Shown here: one piece after another, positions 1 through 8,753 of the stretch
Layout of the letters: each line of letters opens with the position of its first letter
How positions within the stretch are numbered: position 1 is the first letter of the stretch
Origin: Paraglaciecola sp. 20A4
GTDB lineage: Bacteria; Pseudomonadota; Gammaproteobacteria; Enterobacterales; Alteromonadaceae
Direction: 5' to 3'
Length of the DNA: 64,000 nt
NCBI RefSeq assembly: GCF_011378905.1
Contig: NZ_WTPY01000022.1
Location: 1 to 64,000 of the forward strand
Translations under genes and position numbers: made by a program
The notes under the pieces: model-generated
What the model saw: only the letters and a program-made list of their open reading frames with translations
Told to the model about the DNA's origin: nothing
Database searches by the model: none

Positions 1-90
1 AGGCCTGAGTCCGATACAATATCGACATCAGGCCTTGGTTGCCGCTTAGAAATGAGTCCAACTTTATGGGGTCACTTTACTTCAACTATT
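1..90 (-). mobile_element. possible IS3-family terminal remnant with hairpin
   Basis: Read on the minus strand, positions 90 to about 50 give TGAAGTAAAGTGACCCC followed by an AAGTTGGAC element. This resembles the terminal inverted repeat of IS3/IS150-group elements as I remember them. Next to it, positions 1-8 (AGGCCTGA) and 28-35 (TCAGGCCT) form the outer stem of a hairpin that continues imperfectly inward. No transposase reading frame is visible because the window begins here. It could equally be an ordinary intergenic hairpin. Confidence 0.25.
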
Positions 91-128
91 AGCCCCGGCT
101 TTTTTCTCGGATTTTCATTTTGCTACTT

Positions 129-509
129 TTAAGCGAACTTCTGCTCAAGGAATTTTATGATCTCAGAGGATTCGTACATCCAGGTGTCTTGGCCGTCTTT
201 TTGAATACGTAAACAAGGCACTTTTACTGCACCACCGCCGCTTAATAAAGCAGCACGATGCTCTGACCCTTCTTTTGCATTGCGCTTTTGCATGGGTAAG
301 TTTAAACGATGTAAAGCTCGGCGTGTTTTCACGCAAAATGGACACGCATAAAATTGGTAAAGCGCATAGTGACTTATTTCTGCTTCTACCTTTGCTTGCT
401 CTTGGGGACTACGTTTTTGCTTACGGGGGCGGGTGATTAAATCCACTAAAATAATCAATCGACCTAACGCTTCACGGATAAACTTAACAATAAACTTCAT
501 TTCTAGCAC
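129..509 (-). CDS. glutaredoxin-like membrane-anchored thiol protein
   Basis: A 126-residue protein with one hydrophobic segment near residues 8-25, a basic linker, and a C-terminal thioredoxin-fold domain from about residue 46. The redox motif CPFC is at residues 56-59, and a later VPCL segment supplies the usual cis-Pro of glutaredoxins and glutathione S-transferase N-domains. It is probably a thiol-disulfide or glutathione-linked reductase held at the inner membrane with the domain in the cytoplasm; this is inferred from the fold and the basic flank. A GTG start at 509 is preferred because a GAGG Shine-Dalgarno lies 4 bases upstream; an ATG three codons later (500) is too far from it. It is monocistronic on the minus strand. 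The substrate is unknown. Confidence 0.8.
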   Translation of the reverse strand: MLEMKFIVKFIREALGRLIILVDLITRPRKQKRSPQEQAKVEAEISHYALYQFYACPFCVKTRRALHRLNLPMQKRNAKEGSEHRAALLSGGGAVKVPCLRIQKDGQDTWMYESSEIIKFLEQKFA

Positions 510-611
510 TTAACCTCGTTGAACAATGAGGGCATTATAATCATTATCTGCTTTGAATGTGAGGCAATAATGATAACAAAACATTTCTTAATTTTTATGC
601 TGGCAAGCCAG

Positions 612-1181
612 CTAAATTATATTGAATATCGTCAACAGGCCGTAGGCACCGATTGCCACAAAAACTAACGCCGCTAAGGCGCGTGTTAGAGCAAATGGGA
701 TCCGCTGCATTAAGTAATTACCCGCAAATACCACAGGTACATTGGCCAACAACATACCCAAAGTGGTGCCTAAGGTAACCCACAACAAAGATTGATACTG
801 AGCGGCTAACAACACAGTGGCGATTTGGGTTTTATCACCAATTTCGGCAATGAAGAATAGAACTAAAGACACCACAAACGCACCGTATTTGTCTAAGGTG
901 GTATTAGGAGCGTCATCTTTATCTGGGATCAATAACCACAAGCCTACCGTGATAAAACTAACATTGATAAGAACAATGCCTAATTCGCTGGTTAGAAATT
1001 GGCTGAGCCAATCACCAAACCAAGCTGATACACCATGATTTAAAATGGTTGCCAATAAAATCCCTGCAATAATTTGCCAAGGTTTCTGTAAACGCGTCAC
1101 AAGTAGCAACGAGAGCAGCTGGGTTTTATCGCCCATTTCGGCGAGGGTAACGGTAAGTGTTGAGGTAAAAAAGGCGTCCAT
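612..1181 (-). CDS. mneA: GDT1/TMEM165 family (UPF0016) Mn2+ exporter
   Basis: A 189-residue, six-segment membrane protein built from two homologous halves. Each half has the family hallmark E-x-G-D-K-T-Q: EMGDKTQ at residues 15-21 and EIGDKTQ at 113-119. These acidic motifs line the cation path of GDT1/TMEM165 transporters, and bacterial members such as Vibrio MneA export manganese. The link to manganese is strengthened by the riboswitch-like leader directly upstream (1249-1378). It stands alone on the minus strand. The family call is strong. The Mn2+ role comes from family knowledge plus the leader and was not read from the protein alone. Confidence 0.88.
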   Translation of the reverse strand: MDAFFTSTLTVTLAEMGDKTQLLSLLLVTRLQKPWQIIAGILLATILNHGVSAWFGDWLSQFLTSELGIVLINVSFITVGLWLLIPDKDDAPNTTLDKYGAFVVSLVLFFIAEIGDKTQIATVLLAAQYQSLLWVTLGTTLGMLLANVPVVFAGNYLMQRIPFALTRALAALVFVAIGAYGLLTIFNII

Positions 1182-1214
1182 TTAGATTCTCGAGCGGGAT
1201 ACTTAACCAAAGGC

Positions 1215-1247
1215 AAATAGCCGCCTCCCGCATTTGGGGCGCTATTT
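1215..1247 (-). promoter_or_regulatory. expression-platform hairpin of the Mn leader
   Basis: AAATAGC at 1215-1221 pairs with GCTATTT at 1241-1247, extended by a GC-rich inner stem. It lies between the aptamer and the start codon at 1181. No long U tract follows on the minus strand, so it may control translation or Rho access and not act as a classic terminator. Confidence 0.5.
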
Positions 1248-1248
1248 A

Positions 1249-1378
1249 CCTTAGGTCTTGCCGATACTAATGCACACTCATAAATGATTGCGTTAGTACG
1301 AAACTGCCATAAGCCGTGAGGGCTCAAGTATGTTGACAGTCTCACTCATAATACTTGAGCGGGCTACTCCCCTAAGAC
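1249..1378 (-). promoter_or_regulatory. yybP-ykoY-type manganese riboswitch
   Basis: The minus-strand leader of the Mn exporter begins with CTTAGGGGAGTAGCC, matching the conserved GGGGAGUAGC 5' part of yybP-ykoY (Mn2+) riboswitches. P1 closes by pairing CTTAGG (1371-1376) with CCTAAG (1250-1255). Inside are a 10-bp helix (1322-1331 with 1351-1360) and a second arm (1265-1274 with 1289-1298, one wobble pair). The element ends about 70 bases before the start codon. Position, conserved sequence and downstream gene all agree; Mn2+ binding itself is family knowledge. Confidence 0.83.
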
Positions 1379-1515
1379 GAAAGCAATGTACCGAAACAAG
1401 ATAAATTATTCAAGCATTAATGACGCAAAAACGCTGTTTTTTGATCCTAATGAAAAACCCTGTTGATGCAGCCAGTGCATGGCTTATTTTGGACGAGGAA
1501 ATACGGCGATAGTCG

Positions 1516-1820
1516 CTATTGCTCAAGGGTAAAGCGTTTAATTTGGGCGTGTTCCTTACCCACAACAAATACAAGATGAGAGCGATTATTGGCTCTTACC
1601 CATTTTTCAATTTCTATCAATGTTTCGTCAATCTCAAGCGCACTCAGTTCCCATTCCTGGGCAAGAATAATATTCGCCCAGGGCGCGCCGTCGAGTTTGC
1701 GTATTTGCGTTTTTAGACTATTGAATACTTTCTCGATGTCACTTTATCAATCGTACCAACGATCTCCGTGATAAAAATATTTCCATCTAGGATCGAGCTT
1801 AAAACACATGGAAAAAGCAT
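1516..1820 (-). pseudogene. small frameshifted gene, about 101 codons
   Basis: No intact long frame exists here, but two minus-strand frames join into one sensible product. From ATG 1820, with AGGA five to six bases upstream, it reads through SSILDGNIFITEIVGTIDK. After an A-run at 1743-1745 it continues in another frame as SDIEKVFNSLKTQIRKL and on to the stop at 1516-1518. The total of 305 bases fits a 102-codon gene missing one base, most simply AAAA shortened to AAA. The beta-strand/helix pattern resembles small STAS/SpoIIAA-like proteins, but I do not recognise the family. It could be a true pseudogene or a sequencing error. Confidence 0.55.
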
Positions 1821-1823
1821 ATT

Positions 1824-2048
1824 TATCCTGTAGACGTTAGGCTTGGCACTGATGGCAGAAAAAATAACGAATATAATAGTTGAACAGGCACATAATCGCG
1901 TACTTGTTGTTTCAAAAGCAAGGTAATTTGGAAGGCCGGGGCGTCTAATCCTGGGCTAGATATTAAGCCAGTGGCACCCTTTTTTAAGGTGACACTGGTC
2001 GCAATGTTGCTACGGGAGGTGCGTCGGTATAAATATGGCTTTACGCGC
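1824..2048 (-). other. open frame without a start codon, possible gene remnant
   Basis: Between the last permease gene and the frameshifted gene, one minus-strand frame stays open from a TAG inside the permease end to a TAA that lies two bases before the ATG at 1820. It contains segments such as LDAPAFQITLLLKQQVRDYV with ordinary codon use, but it lacks ATG, GTG or TTG in its first part. It may be a decayed gene once coupled to the next one. Positions 1969-2000 also form an imperfect hairpin (CCAGTG with CACTGG). Product unknown. Confidence 0.25.
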
Positions 2049-3291
2049 TCCTAGTGGCAAGCGCGGGGGGAATATTTGCGGCCTTCTTGGCGGGGCCATA
2101 AACAGCTACCTGGCCCACTAACCAAAGCGCTAACATGCCAAGAGGAATATAATACCAGGCGATAGGGGTAAGACTAAATGCGTCGACCAGCACTATGTTC
2201 AACCCCACCGTTAATAGAGCCCCTAGTAACACCCCTGCGGTGCTGATCAATAAGTTTTCAAGCATGAAATAGCGCACAATGGCGTGTTGACTTGCCCCGA
2301 GTGCCCGACGTGTACCAATCTGTTTTTTACGCTGATTGACACTGAAACTAACCAGTCCGACAATGCCCAAACCAGTGACAATTATTAAGATCACCATGAC
2401 GGTAATAAGAATACGGATCATGGCGCTGTTGTCGCGATAGGCGCGCAGGCGGGTTTCGTCAATACTGCGCAGGTCTTTAACGATCCGCCCTGGGTTACTT
2501 TTTGCCAAGACGCTCTCGACTTGGGTCATGATGCGATCGCGCTCACCAGGCTCAGTACGAATGAAATAACGACTGGATTTTGCATCGCGTATCTCAGGGG
2601 TTAACATCACGTTTTCCACGTTATCCCAGCCCACCCAAGGTGCCTGTAGTTTATCAATAATACCAGTGATAATCATGGGCTCGATATCATTGATGTATAC
2701 CGTTTTACCCACAGCCGCTAAGCCATCATTGGGAAATAACCTATTTGCCATCGCCAGCGTAATAATGGTTTTATCTGGCCAATGGGTTTGGCTAGACGTG
2801 CGCACTTGAATATCAGTTGGCGAGAAGTTTTCACCTGCCACTAGCGCTACATCCAGCGCGTTCAAAGCGTGTTCATCCACCATATACACGGCAGTACCTG
2901 TACCATCAAACTCTGCGCCTGGCTCGGTTTGCAGTCCCATCGACCAACCACTTCCACTCAGTGGCACTGCATTGATCTGTATAGCGTCAACCACACCGTT
3001 TAGGGAGCGAATGAGGTTTAAATCTTGTTGTGTGCTCACAAGACCATTGAAATCATGACTAAAGCCGACGCTGGATATGAAAAAACTGTTTGCTTCGTCA
3101 ATCCCGCTCGGACGTTGCATTTTTTCACTGCGCTGGACAATGATATAAATCGCGTTAACCACAATAGTCATGGTAAATGCAATTTGCAGGGCAATAAGCA
3201 TAGCGCCGACCTTGTTGCGCAGCAATGTTCTAAAAATAGGACCTATTTCCCAGTTTTCAGCAAAAAATGAGGGAGTGCTTGAATGTGTCAC
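2041..3291 (-). CDS. MacB/FtsX-type ABC permease, second copy in operon
   Basis: A 416-residue permease with a MacB-like layout. One transmembrane segment near the N-terminus is followed by a large periplasmic domain and then three C-terminal segments of the FtsX type, with the conserved cytoplasmic stretch KKQIGTRRALGASQ between the second and third. The GTG at 3291 is chosen as start because AAGGA lies just upstream and the preceding permease stops 11 bases before it; a longer frame would overlap that gene by over 70 bases. With the other permease it should form the heterodimeric membrane part of an ABC exporter or mechanotransmitter. The substrate is unknown. Confidence 0.85.
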   Translation of the reverse strand: MTHSSTPSFFAENWEIGPIFRTLLRNKVGAMLIALQIAFTMTIVVNAIYIIVQRSEKMQRPSGIDEANSFFISSVGFSHDFNGLVSTQQDLNLIRSLNGVVDAIQINAVPLSGSGWSMGLQTEPGAEFDGTGTAVYMVDEHALNALDVALVAGENFSPTDIQVRTSSQTHWPDKTIITLAMANRLFPNDGLAAVGKTVYINDIEPMIITGIIDKLQAPWVGWDNVENVMLTPEIRDAKSSRYFIRTEPGERDRIMTQVESVLAKSNPGRIVKDLRSIDETRLRAYRDNSAMIRILITVMVILIIVTGLGIVGLVSFSVNQRKKQIGTRRALGASQHAIVRYFMLENLLISTAGVLLGALLTVGLNIVLVDAFSLTPIAWYYIPLGMLALWLVGQVAVYGPAKKAANIPPALATRSA

Positions 3292-3301
3292 AGGGCTATC
3301 C

Positions 3302-4618
3302 TTATTGGCTTTTAAGCTGACTAGCAGGGGCAATATTACATGCGCGCCACGTTGGGTATAAACCGGCACACACACTGGCGAGCAATGACAATAACAGTGC
3401 GAGCGTAATCATGGTGGTGTCTAAACTGGCGAGATCGTTCATTACGTCGCCATACAACTGGCGTATTCCCACTAATCCTAGAAACGCCAAGCCTAATCCC
3501 AGGATCCCTCCCGCAATACCCACCGCGGCGGTTTCAATCGTGTATTGAAAAAAGAGATCACCCTTGGTTGCACCAACGGCTCTGCGCAGGCCAATTTCAG
3601 CGGATTTTGCACTAAATTTAGCCATTTGTAGGCCAATCGTGTTAAGTAAGCAAACGAGTAAAAACATAAATGACAGCCACATCATGATCTGCGCATCGTC
3701 GGCAACGACTTTTTGATCGTCCATCCATTGCATAACATTGAGCAATTGATTGTTTAAGGGGCGAGGGAAGCGGCCCAGTTCTTTTTGGTCGTTCACGTAG
3801 TTATTCAAAAACGCCATATACGCCCGTTTGTCTTGCAGCGTTGGCAGCTCGACCCACATTTGAAAGTTAATACATTCGGATTGTAAGAAGGCGGAAAATC
3901 CCTCACCGTCAGGGGTTTTCCAGCAATTCGTGTTGCCCCAGTTAGGCAGTTCCAATTCTTGTTTTAAATAAAATGGCATAAAGAGCGCTTCTGGTTCGTC
4001 AAATGCGCCATTGTTCACATCATAAAATTTGGGTAAGGGTTGCCAGCTCGCCAATACGCCGATGACCCGAAATGATTTTCCGTCTATGATAATGCTCTTG
4101 CCAACGGAGTTTTGCCCGGCAAACACCTTGTCGTTAATGTCTTTACTGAGTACGACCACCATCTGTCTATCATCGTCTGCTTTTTGATCCCAGGCGTTAC
4201 CGTATTTAAACGGTACGTTAAACATGGGGAAAAAATCCTTAAACGCTAAGCGTATTGATGCTTCAAAAGGGCTGATATCGCCATTGCTTGGCTCAATAAT
4301 GGCCCCAGATTTCGCCATGGCGCTCTGGCGATAGGCTTTGTTCGCGGACATCAGATTTGTGGCTTCTGTCCACGTTAGTTGATTAGGGGGGGTGTTTGGC
4401 TCATCGTTAAACCCCCTGTTTGGATCCCAACTATCCACTTGGACATAAAATAACTGCCCGCTTTTAGTGGGTATGGGATCCGCTGACATCAAGTAATTGA
4501 CGGTGATTGTGGTCATACTTGCACCAATTCCTAACGCAATAGCAGCCACCATCAACCCCGTTAAAATGGGATTACGTTTATAGCTCTTAAACGCTAATTT
4601 GAGATAATAATGAAACAT
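3302..4618 (-). CDS. MacB/FtsX-type ABC permease, first copy in operon
   Basis: A 438-residue membrane protein. It has an N-terminal transmembrane segment (about residues 18-40), a long periplasmic MacB_PCD-like domain, and three C-terminal segments preceded by the FtsX-family signature SAEIGLRRAVGATKGDLF. It lies 10 bases after the ATPase gene and has a strong AGGAAAG ribosome site. The second permease follows 11 bases later, so the two are probably co-translated partners. The periplasmic domain contains several Cys and Trp residues but no recognised ligand motif. Family members export peptides, siderophores or antibiotics, or act on lipoproteins; the cargo here cannot be told. Confidence 0.88.
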   Translation of the reverse strand: MFHYYLKLAFKSYKRNPILTGLMVAAIALGIGASMTTITVNYLMSADPIPTKSGQLFYVQVDSWDPNRGFNDEPNTPPNQLTWTEATNLMSANKAYRQSAMAKSGAIIEPSNGDISPFEASIRLAFKDFFPMFNVPFKYGNAWDQKADDDRQMVVVLSKDINDKVFAGQNSVGKSIIIDGKSFRVIGVLASWQPLPKFYDVNNGAFDEPEALFMPFYLKQELELPNWGNTNCWKTPDGEGFSAFLQSECINFQMWVELPTLQDKRAYMAFLNNYVNDQKELGRFPRPLNNQLLNVMQWMDDQKVVADDAQIMMWLSFMFLLVCLLNTIGLQMAKFSAKSAEIGLRRAVGATKGDLFFQYTIETAAVGIAGGILGLGLAFLGLVGIRQLYGDVMNDLASLDTTMITLALLLSLLASVCAGLYPTWRACNIAPASQLKSQ

Positions 4619-4627
4619 ATGCTTTCC

Positions 4628-5374
4628 TTAACAACCTTGCGCTGAAACCGCGTTTAACGATGACAAGGGCGTAACATCGCTATTTGAGGTCGACATCGTT
4701 TTGCACCCAACGTTTTCACTGACTCTGCCATCGCGTACGTGAATATTGCGTTTGGCTTGCGCGGCCAGCTCGGTGTCGTGCGTCACCATGATGATGGTCG
4801 TGCCCCTGGCATTGATTTCTTTGAGTAACGTCATCACGCTTTGCGCCATGTTGCTGTCTAGATTGCCAGTTGGCTCATCTGCCAGCAGAAAACGTGGCTC
4901 ACCCGCCAATGCACGTGCAATGGCTACGCGCTGTTGTTGACCGCCGGATAACTGCGCGGGTAGATGCTTTATGCGTTTAGCGAGCCCGACCATTTCAAGG
5001 CTTTGTTCAATGCGTTTCTTACGTTCTTGGCGATTAAAGCCGCGATAACGTAGAGGCACATCCACATTGTCGAATAAATTTAAGTCTGGTATCAAATTAA
5101 AGCTTTGAAAAATAAAGCCAATTTTTTGATTACGTAAACGACTTCTGGCGGCATCGTTTTGATTGCTAATGTCTACACCGTCAAGTTCATATCGACCTTC
5201 TTCGAACGTTTCCAGTAGCCCCGCGATATTTAAAAAGGTGGTTTTCCCCGAGCCAGACGGACCTGTTACTGCCACAAAATCGCCCTCATTAACCTGTAAA
5301 TTAAATTCACGTAGTGCGTGGGTTTCAATTGAATCGGTGCGATATATTTTCTTAATGTCGGTCATATTTAGCAT
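4628..5374 (-). CDS. ABC transporter ATPase, MacB/LolD class
   Basis: A 248-residue nucleotide-binding subunit. Walker A is GPSGSGKT (38-45), the Q-loop is at FIFQSFNL (about 88-95), the signature is LSGGQQQR (142-149 region), Walker B is FLLADEP (162-168) and the H-loop histidine is at 199. All catalytic elements are intact. It sits between the adaptor gene and two permease genes on the minus strand, so it powers this exporter from the cytoplasmic face. The last 30 residues are polar and extend beyond the usual end of the fold. The cargo is unknown. Confidence 0.93.
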   Translation of the reverse strand: MLNMTDIKKIYRTDSIETHALREFNLQVNEGDFVAVTGPSGSGKTTFLNIAGLLETFEEGRYELDGVDISNQNDAARSRLRNQKIGFIFQSFNLIPDLNLFDNVDVPLRYRGFNRQERKKRIEQSLEMVGLAKRIKHLPAQLSGGQQQRVAIARALAGEPRFLLADEPTGNLDSNMAQSVMTLLKEINARGTTIIMVTHDTELAAQAKRNIHVRDGRVSENVGCKTMSTSNSDVTPLSSLNAVSAQGC

Positions 5375-5476
5375 GATATTTCCCTAAAATTAGCTGCGAT
5401 GCGTAACGTCTTAATTCATCAGCATGGAGTGTGGTCATATGGCGCATCTGCGCTGGGGCGTATTTATTCCTGTGTA

Positions 5477-6808
5477 CTACTGGGTAATGAGTACTGTTTG
5501 GGCGCCATTGAACTGTTCAATGCTTGATATAATCACCTGCTGATCCGCAGATAAACCAGAGATGACCTCAACATTTGCAAGGCTGCGTGCGCCGGTAATA
5601 ATATCGGTGCGCTTGGCCATGTTCCCTTCAATTACATAAGCGATGCGGCCGGCGCCACTTTCTAAGAATTGCCCACGGGACAGCATTAGCACATCAGAGT
5701 GTTTTTCCATCAAAATACGCGTGCTAAGGCGCTGATTCTGACGCAACCCTTCAGGTTGCGTTAGCAATTCACCTCGTTCGTTCTTATCGATAAAACGTAC
5801 TCGACCTATCACTTGGTTGTTCGCAATTTCAGGTGAAATGGTCACTAAGGTAGCCTGATGTTCACTGCCATTAATATTGACAATGGCTGGCATATTGATG
5901 GCTAAATCATCTGCATAACTCTCGGGTATATCGACTTCAAGCTCAAACTCAGACAAGTCCACTACGCTCAGGATCGCTTGATTTTTTGCCACTTGGTTTT
6001 TCTGCGCGACAGCCAGATTACCGACAACGCCGCTGACCGGCGAGCGAATATCGAGCTCGTCTACCTTGCGTGACAAATCACTGACCAAGAGTGCTTGGCG
6101 TTTTACTAACAGTTGCTTTGATTGCACTTCGAAAGACAGGCTTTCTTTGCTCAAATCGGCATCTTGTTGGGCATGCCTAAATACTAATTTTGCGTTTTCT
6201 AAATTATCCTGGGCTTCTTCAAAGTCTATCTGGCTGATGGATTGGGTGTTAATCGCTTTATCTGCTCGGCGTTTTTCACGTTGTGCTGCGATTAATGATA
6301 CTTGGGCGAGATCCGCCGCTTTTTGGTTTTCTAAAGCTTGTTTTTTCGATTGAATTCGTTGGCGGTCAAGCTCCATTTTTAATTTTTGTAAGCTTGATTC
6401 TTCTTGCTGTAATTCATTGGTAAGTTCTGGGCTATCGACACTGGCCAACACCTGATCTTTACGCACATTGTCGCCAGCATCCACCAGTAGGTTTATAGTG
6501 CCTTGCGCCGGACTGTATAAGCGGGGGCTAACGGCCGCAACCACGCGACCTTGTACCGTCAAGTCACGAACAAGATCGCCGCGTAGCACTTTGCCTAAAT
6601 GTATACGTTGTGCTGATACGCTTATATCAGATGCTTGCCAACTGTTTATCGTAGGTGCCAATACACAATACAGGGCAATCATACCGGCGATACCGGTTGC
6701 TACGATCCAATAGGGTTTATGGGATGGCTTTCTATTTATCGTTATATCTTGTGCGCTGGTATCTGCTATACCGTTAGTGGTCGTGTGCCCAGTGATTGGC
6801 GTGTCCAT
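5477..6808 (-). CDS. HlyD/MacA-type periplasmic adaptor of ABC exporter
   Basis: A 443-residue membrane fusion protein. It has a single N-terminal transmembrane anchor (about residues 34-50), a lipoyl half-motif (RLYSPAQGTINLLVDAGDNV), a long alpha-helical coiled-coil hairpin rich in Gln, Lys and Glu (about 130-240), the second lipoyl half (LDIRSPVSGVVGNL), and beta-barrel and membrane-proximal domains to the end. It is the first gene of the operon and would connect the MacB-like pump to an outer-membrane TolC-type channel. None is encoded in this operon, so a shared TolC is inferred. Confidence 0.88.
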   Translation of the reverse strand: MDTPITGHTTTNGIADTSAQDITINRKPSHKPYWIVATGIAGMIALYCVLAPTINSWQASDISVSAQRIHLGKVLRGDLVRDLTVQGRVVAAVSPRLYSPAQGTINLLVDAGDNVRKDQVLASVDSPELTNELQQEESSLQKLKMELDRQRIQSKKQALENQKAADLAQVSLIAAQREKRRADKAINTQSISQIDFEEAQDNLENAKLVFRHAQQDADLSKESLSFEVQSKQLLVKRQALLVSDLSRKVDELDIRSPVSGVVGNLAVAQKNQVAKNQAILSVVDLSEFELEVDIPESYADDLAINMPAIVNINGSEHQATLVTISPEIANNQVIGRVRFIDKNERGELLTQPEGLRQNQRLSTRILMEKHSDVLMLSRGQFLESGAGRIAYVIEGNMAKRTDIITGARSLANVEVISGLSADQQVIISSIEQFNGAQTVLITQ

Positions 6809-6869
6809 TTTCGTTCCCGATTGAATAAGTGTTTATCAGGGAATAAGTCGAAGGGATAACGGGAAAGGT

Positions 6870-6893
6870 TTAAATTAGGTAGATTTAATTTAA
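6870..6893. promoter_or_regulatory. inverted repeat upstream of ABC exporter operon
   Basis: TTAAATTA (6870-6877) and TAATTTAA (6886-6893) are perfect 8-base arms with an 8-base spacer, about 60 bases upstream of the adaptor gene start. The position fits a repressor operator, but AT-rich palindromes arise easily and no regulator gene is adjacent. The rest of the 290-base gap (6809-7098) shows nothing else I can name. Confidence 0.3.
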
Positions 6894-7098
6894 GGCGTAG
6901 CACCAAAAATCGACAAATTGGTCATTAACTATAGGTAAAGCTAGCGTGCAAATATAGGGGAGCTAGTACGGCTGGGTATTAACTTAGATAAGCACTGGGC
7001 ACCATGAATATGTGTTAACTGAAGATTAAAATGAGATCGCCAAGGGCATTATAGCGATGTTAGCGTTGTTAAGTTAAAAGGGAAGTGCCAATTACGCG

Positions 7099-8751
7099 TT
7101 ATTGTCCCTCAGGAAATGCCATTGCGTAGTTGTTCTTACCCGTCCTTTTCACTTCATACATGCTGGCATCTGCCATTCGTAGTAACTCTTCACGATCGAT
7201 ACTGTGTAAAGGCGCGCATGCGATACCAATGCTCGCACCTATTTGTACCGTTTTGCCGTTGCTGATGGGGATAACTTCGCATAGCGAGGCTAGCAAGGCG
7301 TCGGCTGTTTCACTTAAAGCAGGGTCTGCTGGTCCTATATTACGTAGAGCGACGATAAACTCATCGCCACCACGGCGTCCGATTAAATCGGTGGATCTTC
7401 GCACTGCTTTTTTCATACGCTGGGCACAAACCACGAGAACCTGATCTCCTGCATCATGACCATGTCGGTCATTGATTTGCTTGAAACCATCTAGATCGAT
7501 ACAAAATACACTTAAGCTTGATGAGTTTGCAACGCTTTCGTTGATGAAGTGATCTATGGAAGCATCGCTTGATGCGCGGTTTTTTAGACCCGTTAGCGCA
7601 TCGTGTTCAGCCTGATATCGTACCGCTGTTTCTGCACTTTTGCGCTCGGTAATATCATACATGACTCCCTCTGTTGTGCCCTCATGTAATAACTTTTGGC
7701 TAGCGGTAGTATCAGTTACATCGTGCACTGATATTAAGCAGTGAACCCAGCGCCGTTTATCATCTTTTTGTAACAGCTCTAAATCGCCCGATACGGTTTC
7801 TGACGTGCGTGCCGACTCTCGGATCATGGCGCGGACTTGTTCAGGCTGCCCAAACACGCGTTCAATAAAATTATCGCGAGAAAATTGACGCATATTTGAA
7901 AGAGGCAAACCGAGTACCTTCGATACCGTCGGATTACTGTTAATCAACCAGCCTTTCTCGTTAAGTACAAAAATACCGGCGCTACTTGAATCAAAAATTT
8001 GTCGGTATTGTGCTTCCATCTTTTCTATTTCTTCACGTAATTCTCGTTCTCTATTTAAGATCATTGCGTTGGAGTCGAGTAGGGTATTGGTAACATTAAT
8101 CAGTGTACTAATTTCATCATTGTGGTTAAACCTTGGCGTGTCCAGGAGTCCAGTGCTGCCAGGGGGCAGTGCTTTAAGTTGTGTAGCCAGTTGTATAATA
8201 GGACTTGAAACCAGCAGGGCTACAACACCATAAAGTAGCATAGCTACTAGCGCCGCTTGCCCTATCATCATTGCAGCTAAGGTCTTTGCCTCTGCTTTTG
8301 CAATGGTGGCAATGCGTGCTTCATCAGCATAAATACGCAGCACTCCCAACTGCTCAGTTTCATCAAAAGGGGAAACTAACGGTTGTTCGATTTGCATATT
8401 TTCACTAACACTTATATTTGAAGCGCTAGATGCCTCTACCCGCGGGTTTTGCGCTAAGGTTTCACCGTTAGCTAACTGAACTTGTACCATGGCAACTAAT
8501 GAATTGCGAACCAGACCGTCAACGACTTCACGAAGTAAAACTGGATCGACAGCGTAAGCCCCTATGGCTACGGTCTTTTCTACTGCTTGCGCAAGATCTT
8601 TCAATGTTGCGCGGCTAGTCCTCACCGCTTGGTCTTGCCCTAGGTGATAAGCTAAACCGCCAGCAGCAATAGAAAAAAATGTTGCCCCCAAAATGATTAT
8701 TAACAGAAGTCGACCTTGAAGCCCTCTGAAACGTCTAGTGGGTTCGGTCAA
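7099..8751 (-). CDS. membrane sensor diguanylate cyclase (HAMP-PAS-GGDEF)
   Basis: A 550-residue signalling protein. A transmembrane segment (about 14-35), a periplasmic sensor region of about 120 residues and a second transmembrane segment (about 160-185) are followed by a HAMP-like linker, a PAS domain (about 250-370) and a GGDEF domain. The active motif GGDEF at 461-465 is intact, and an RSTD inhibitory I-site lies five residues before it. It should make cyclic di-GMP with product feedback. The start is TTG at 8751, with AGGAG five bases upstream, inside the end of the preceding gene. It is the third gene of an operon with a binding protein and an outer-membrane barrel, which may provide its input. 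Confidence 0.9.
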   Translation of the reverse strand: MTEPTRRFRGLQGRLLLIIILGATFFSIAAGGLAYHLGQDQAVRTSRATLKDLAQAVEKTVAIGAYAVDPVLLREVVDGLVRNSLVAMVQVQLANGETLAQNPRVEASSASNISVSENMQIEQPLVSPFDETEQLGVLRIYADEARIATIAKAEAKTLAAMMIGQAALVAMLLYGVVALLVSSPIIQLATQLKALPPGSTGLLDTPRFNHNDEISTLINVTNTLLDSNAMILNRERELREEIEKMEAQYRQIFDSSSAGIFVLNEKGWLINSNPTVSKVLGLPLSNMRQFSRDNFIERVFGQPEQVRAMIRESARTSETVSGDLELLQKDDKRRWVHCLISVHDVTDTTASQKLLHEGTTEGVMYDITERKSAETAVRYQAEHDALTGLKNRASSDASIDHFINESVANSSSLSVFCIDLDGFKQINDRHGHDAGDQVLVVCAQRMKKAVRRSTDLIGRRGGDEFIVALRNIGPADPALSETADALLASLCEVIPISNGKTVQIGASIGIACAPLHSIDREELLRMADASMYEVKRTGKNNYAMAFPEGQ

Positions 8752-8753
8752 GG

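Noticed and set aside
1755-1850. Minus-strand frame ending KYFYHGDRWYD followed by two stops
   Set aside because: It overlaps the N-terminal part of the better-supported small gene starting at 1820 with an AGGA site, so it is taken as the alternate frame.
1852-1926. A 24-codon plus-strand frame MAEKITNIIVEQ...
   Set aside because: Too short, no ribosome site, opposite to the coding-like minus strand.
3292-3375. N-terminal extension of the second permease
   Set aside because: It overlaps the first permease; GTG 3291 has a good AAGGA site and correct spacing from the preceding stop.
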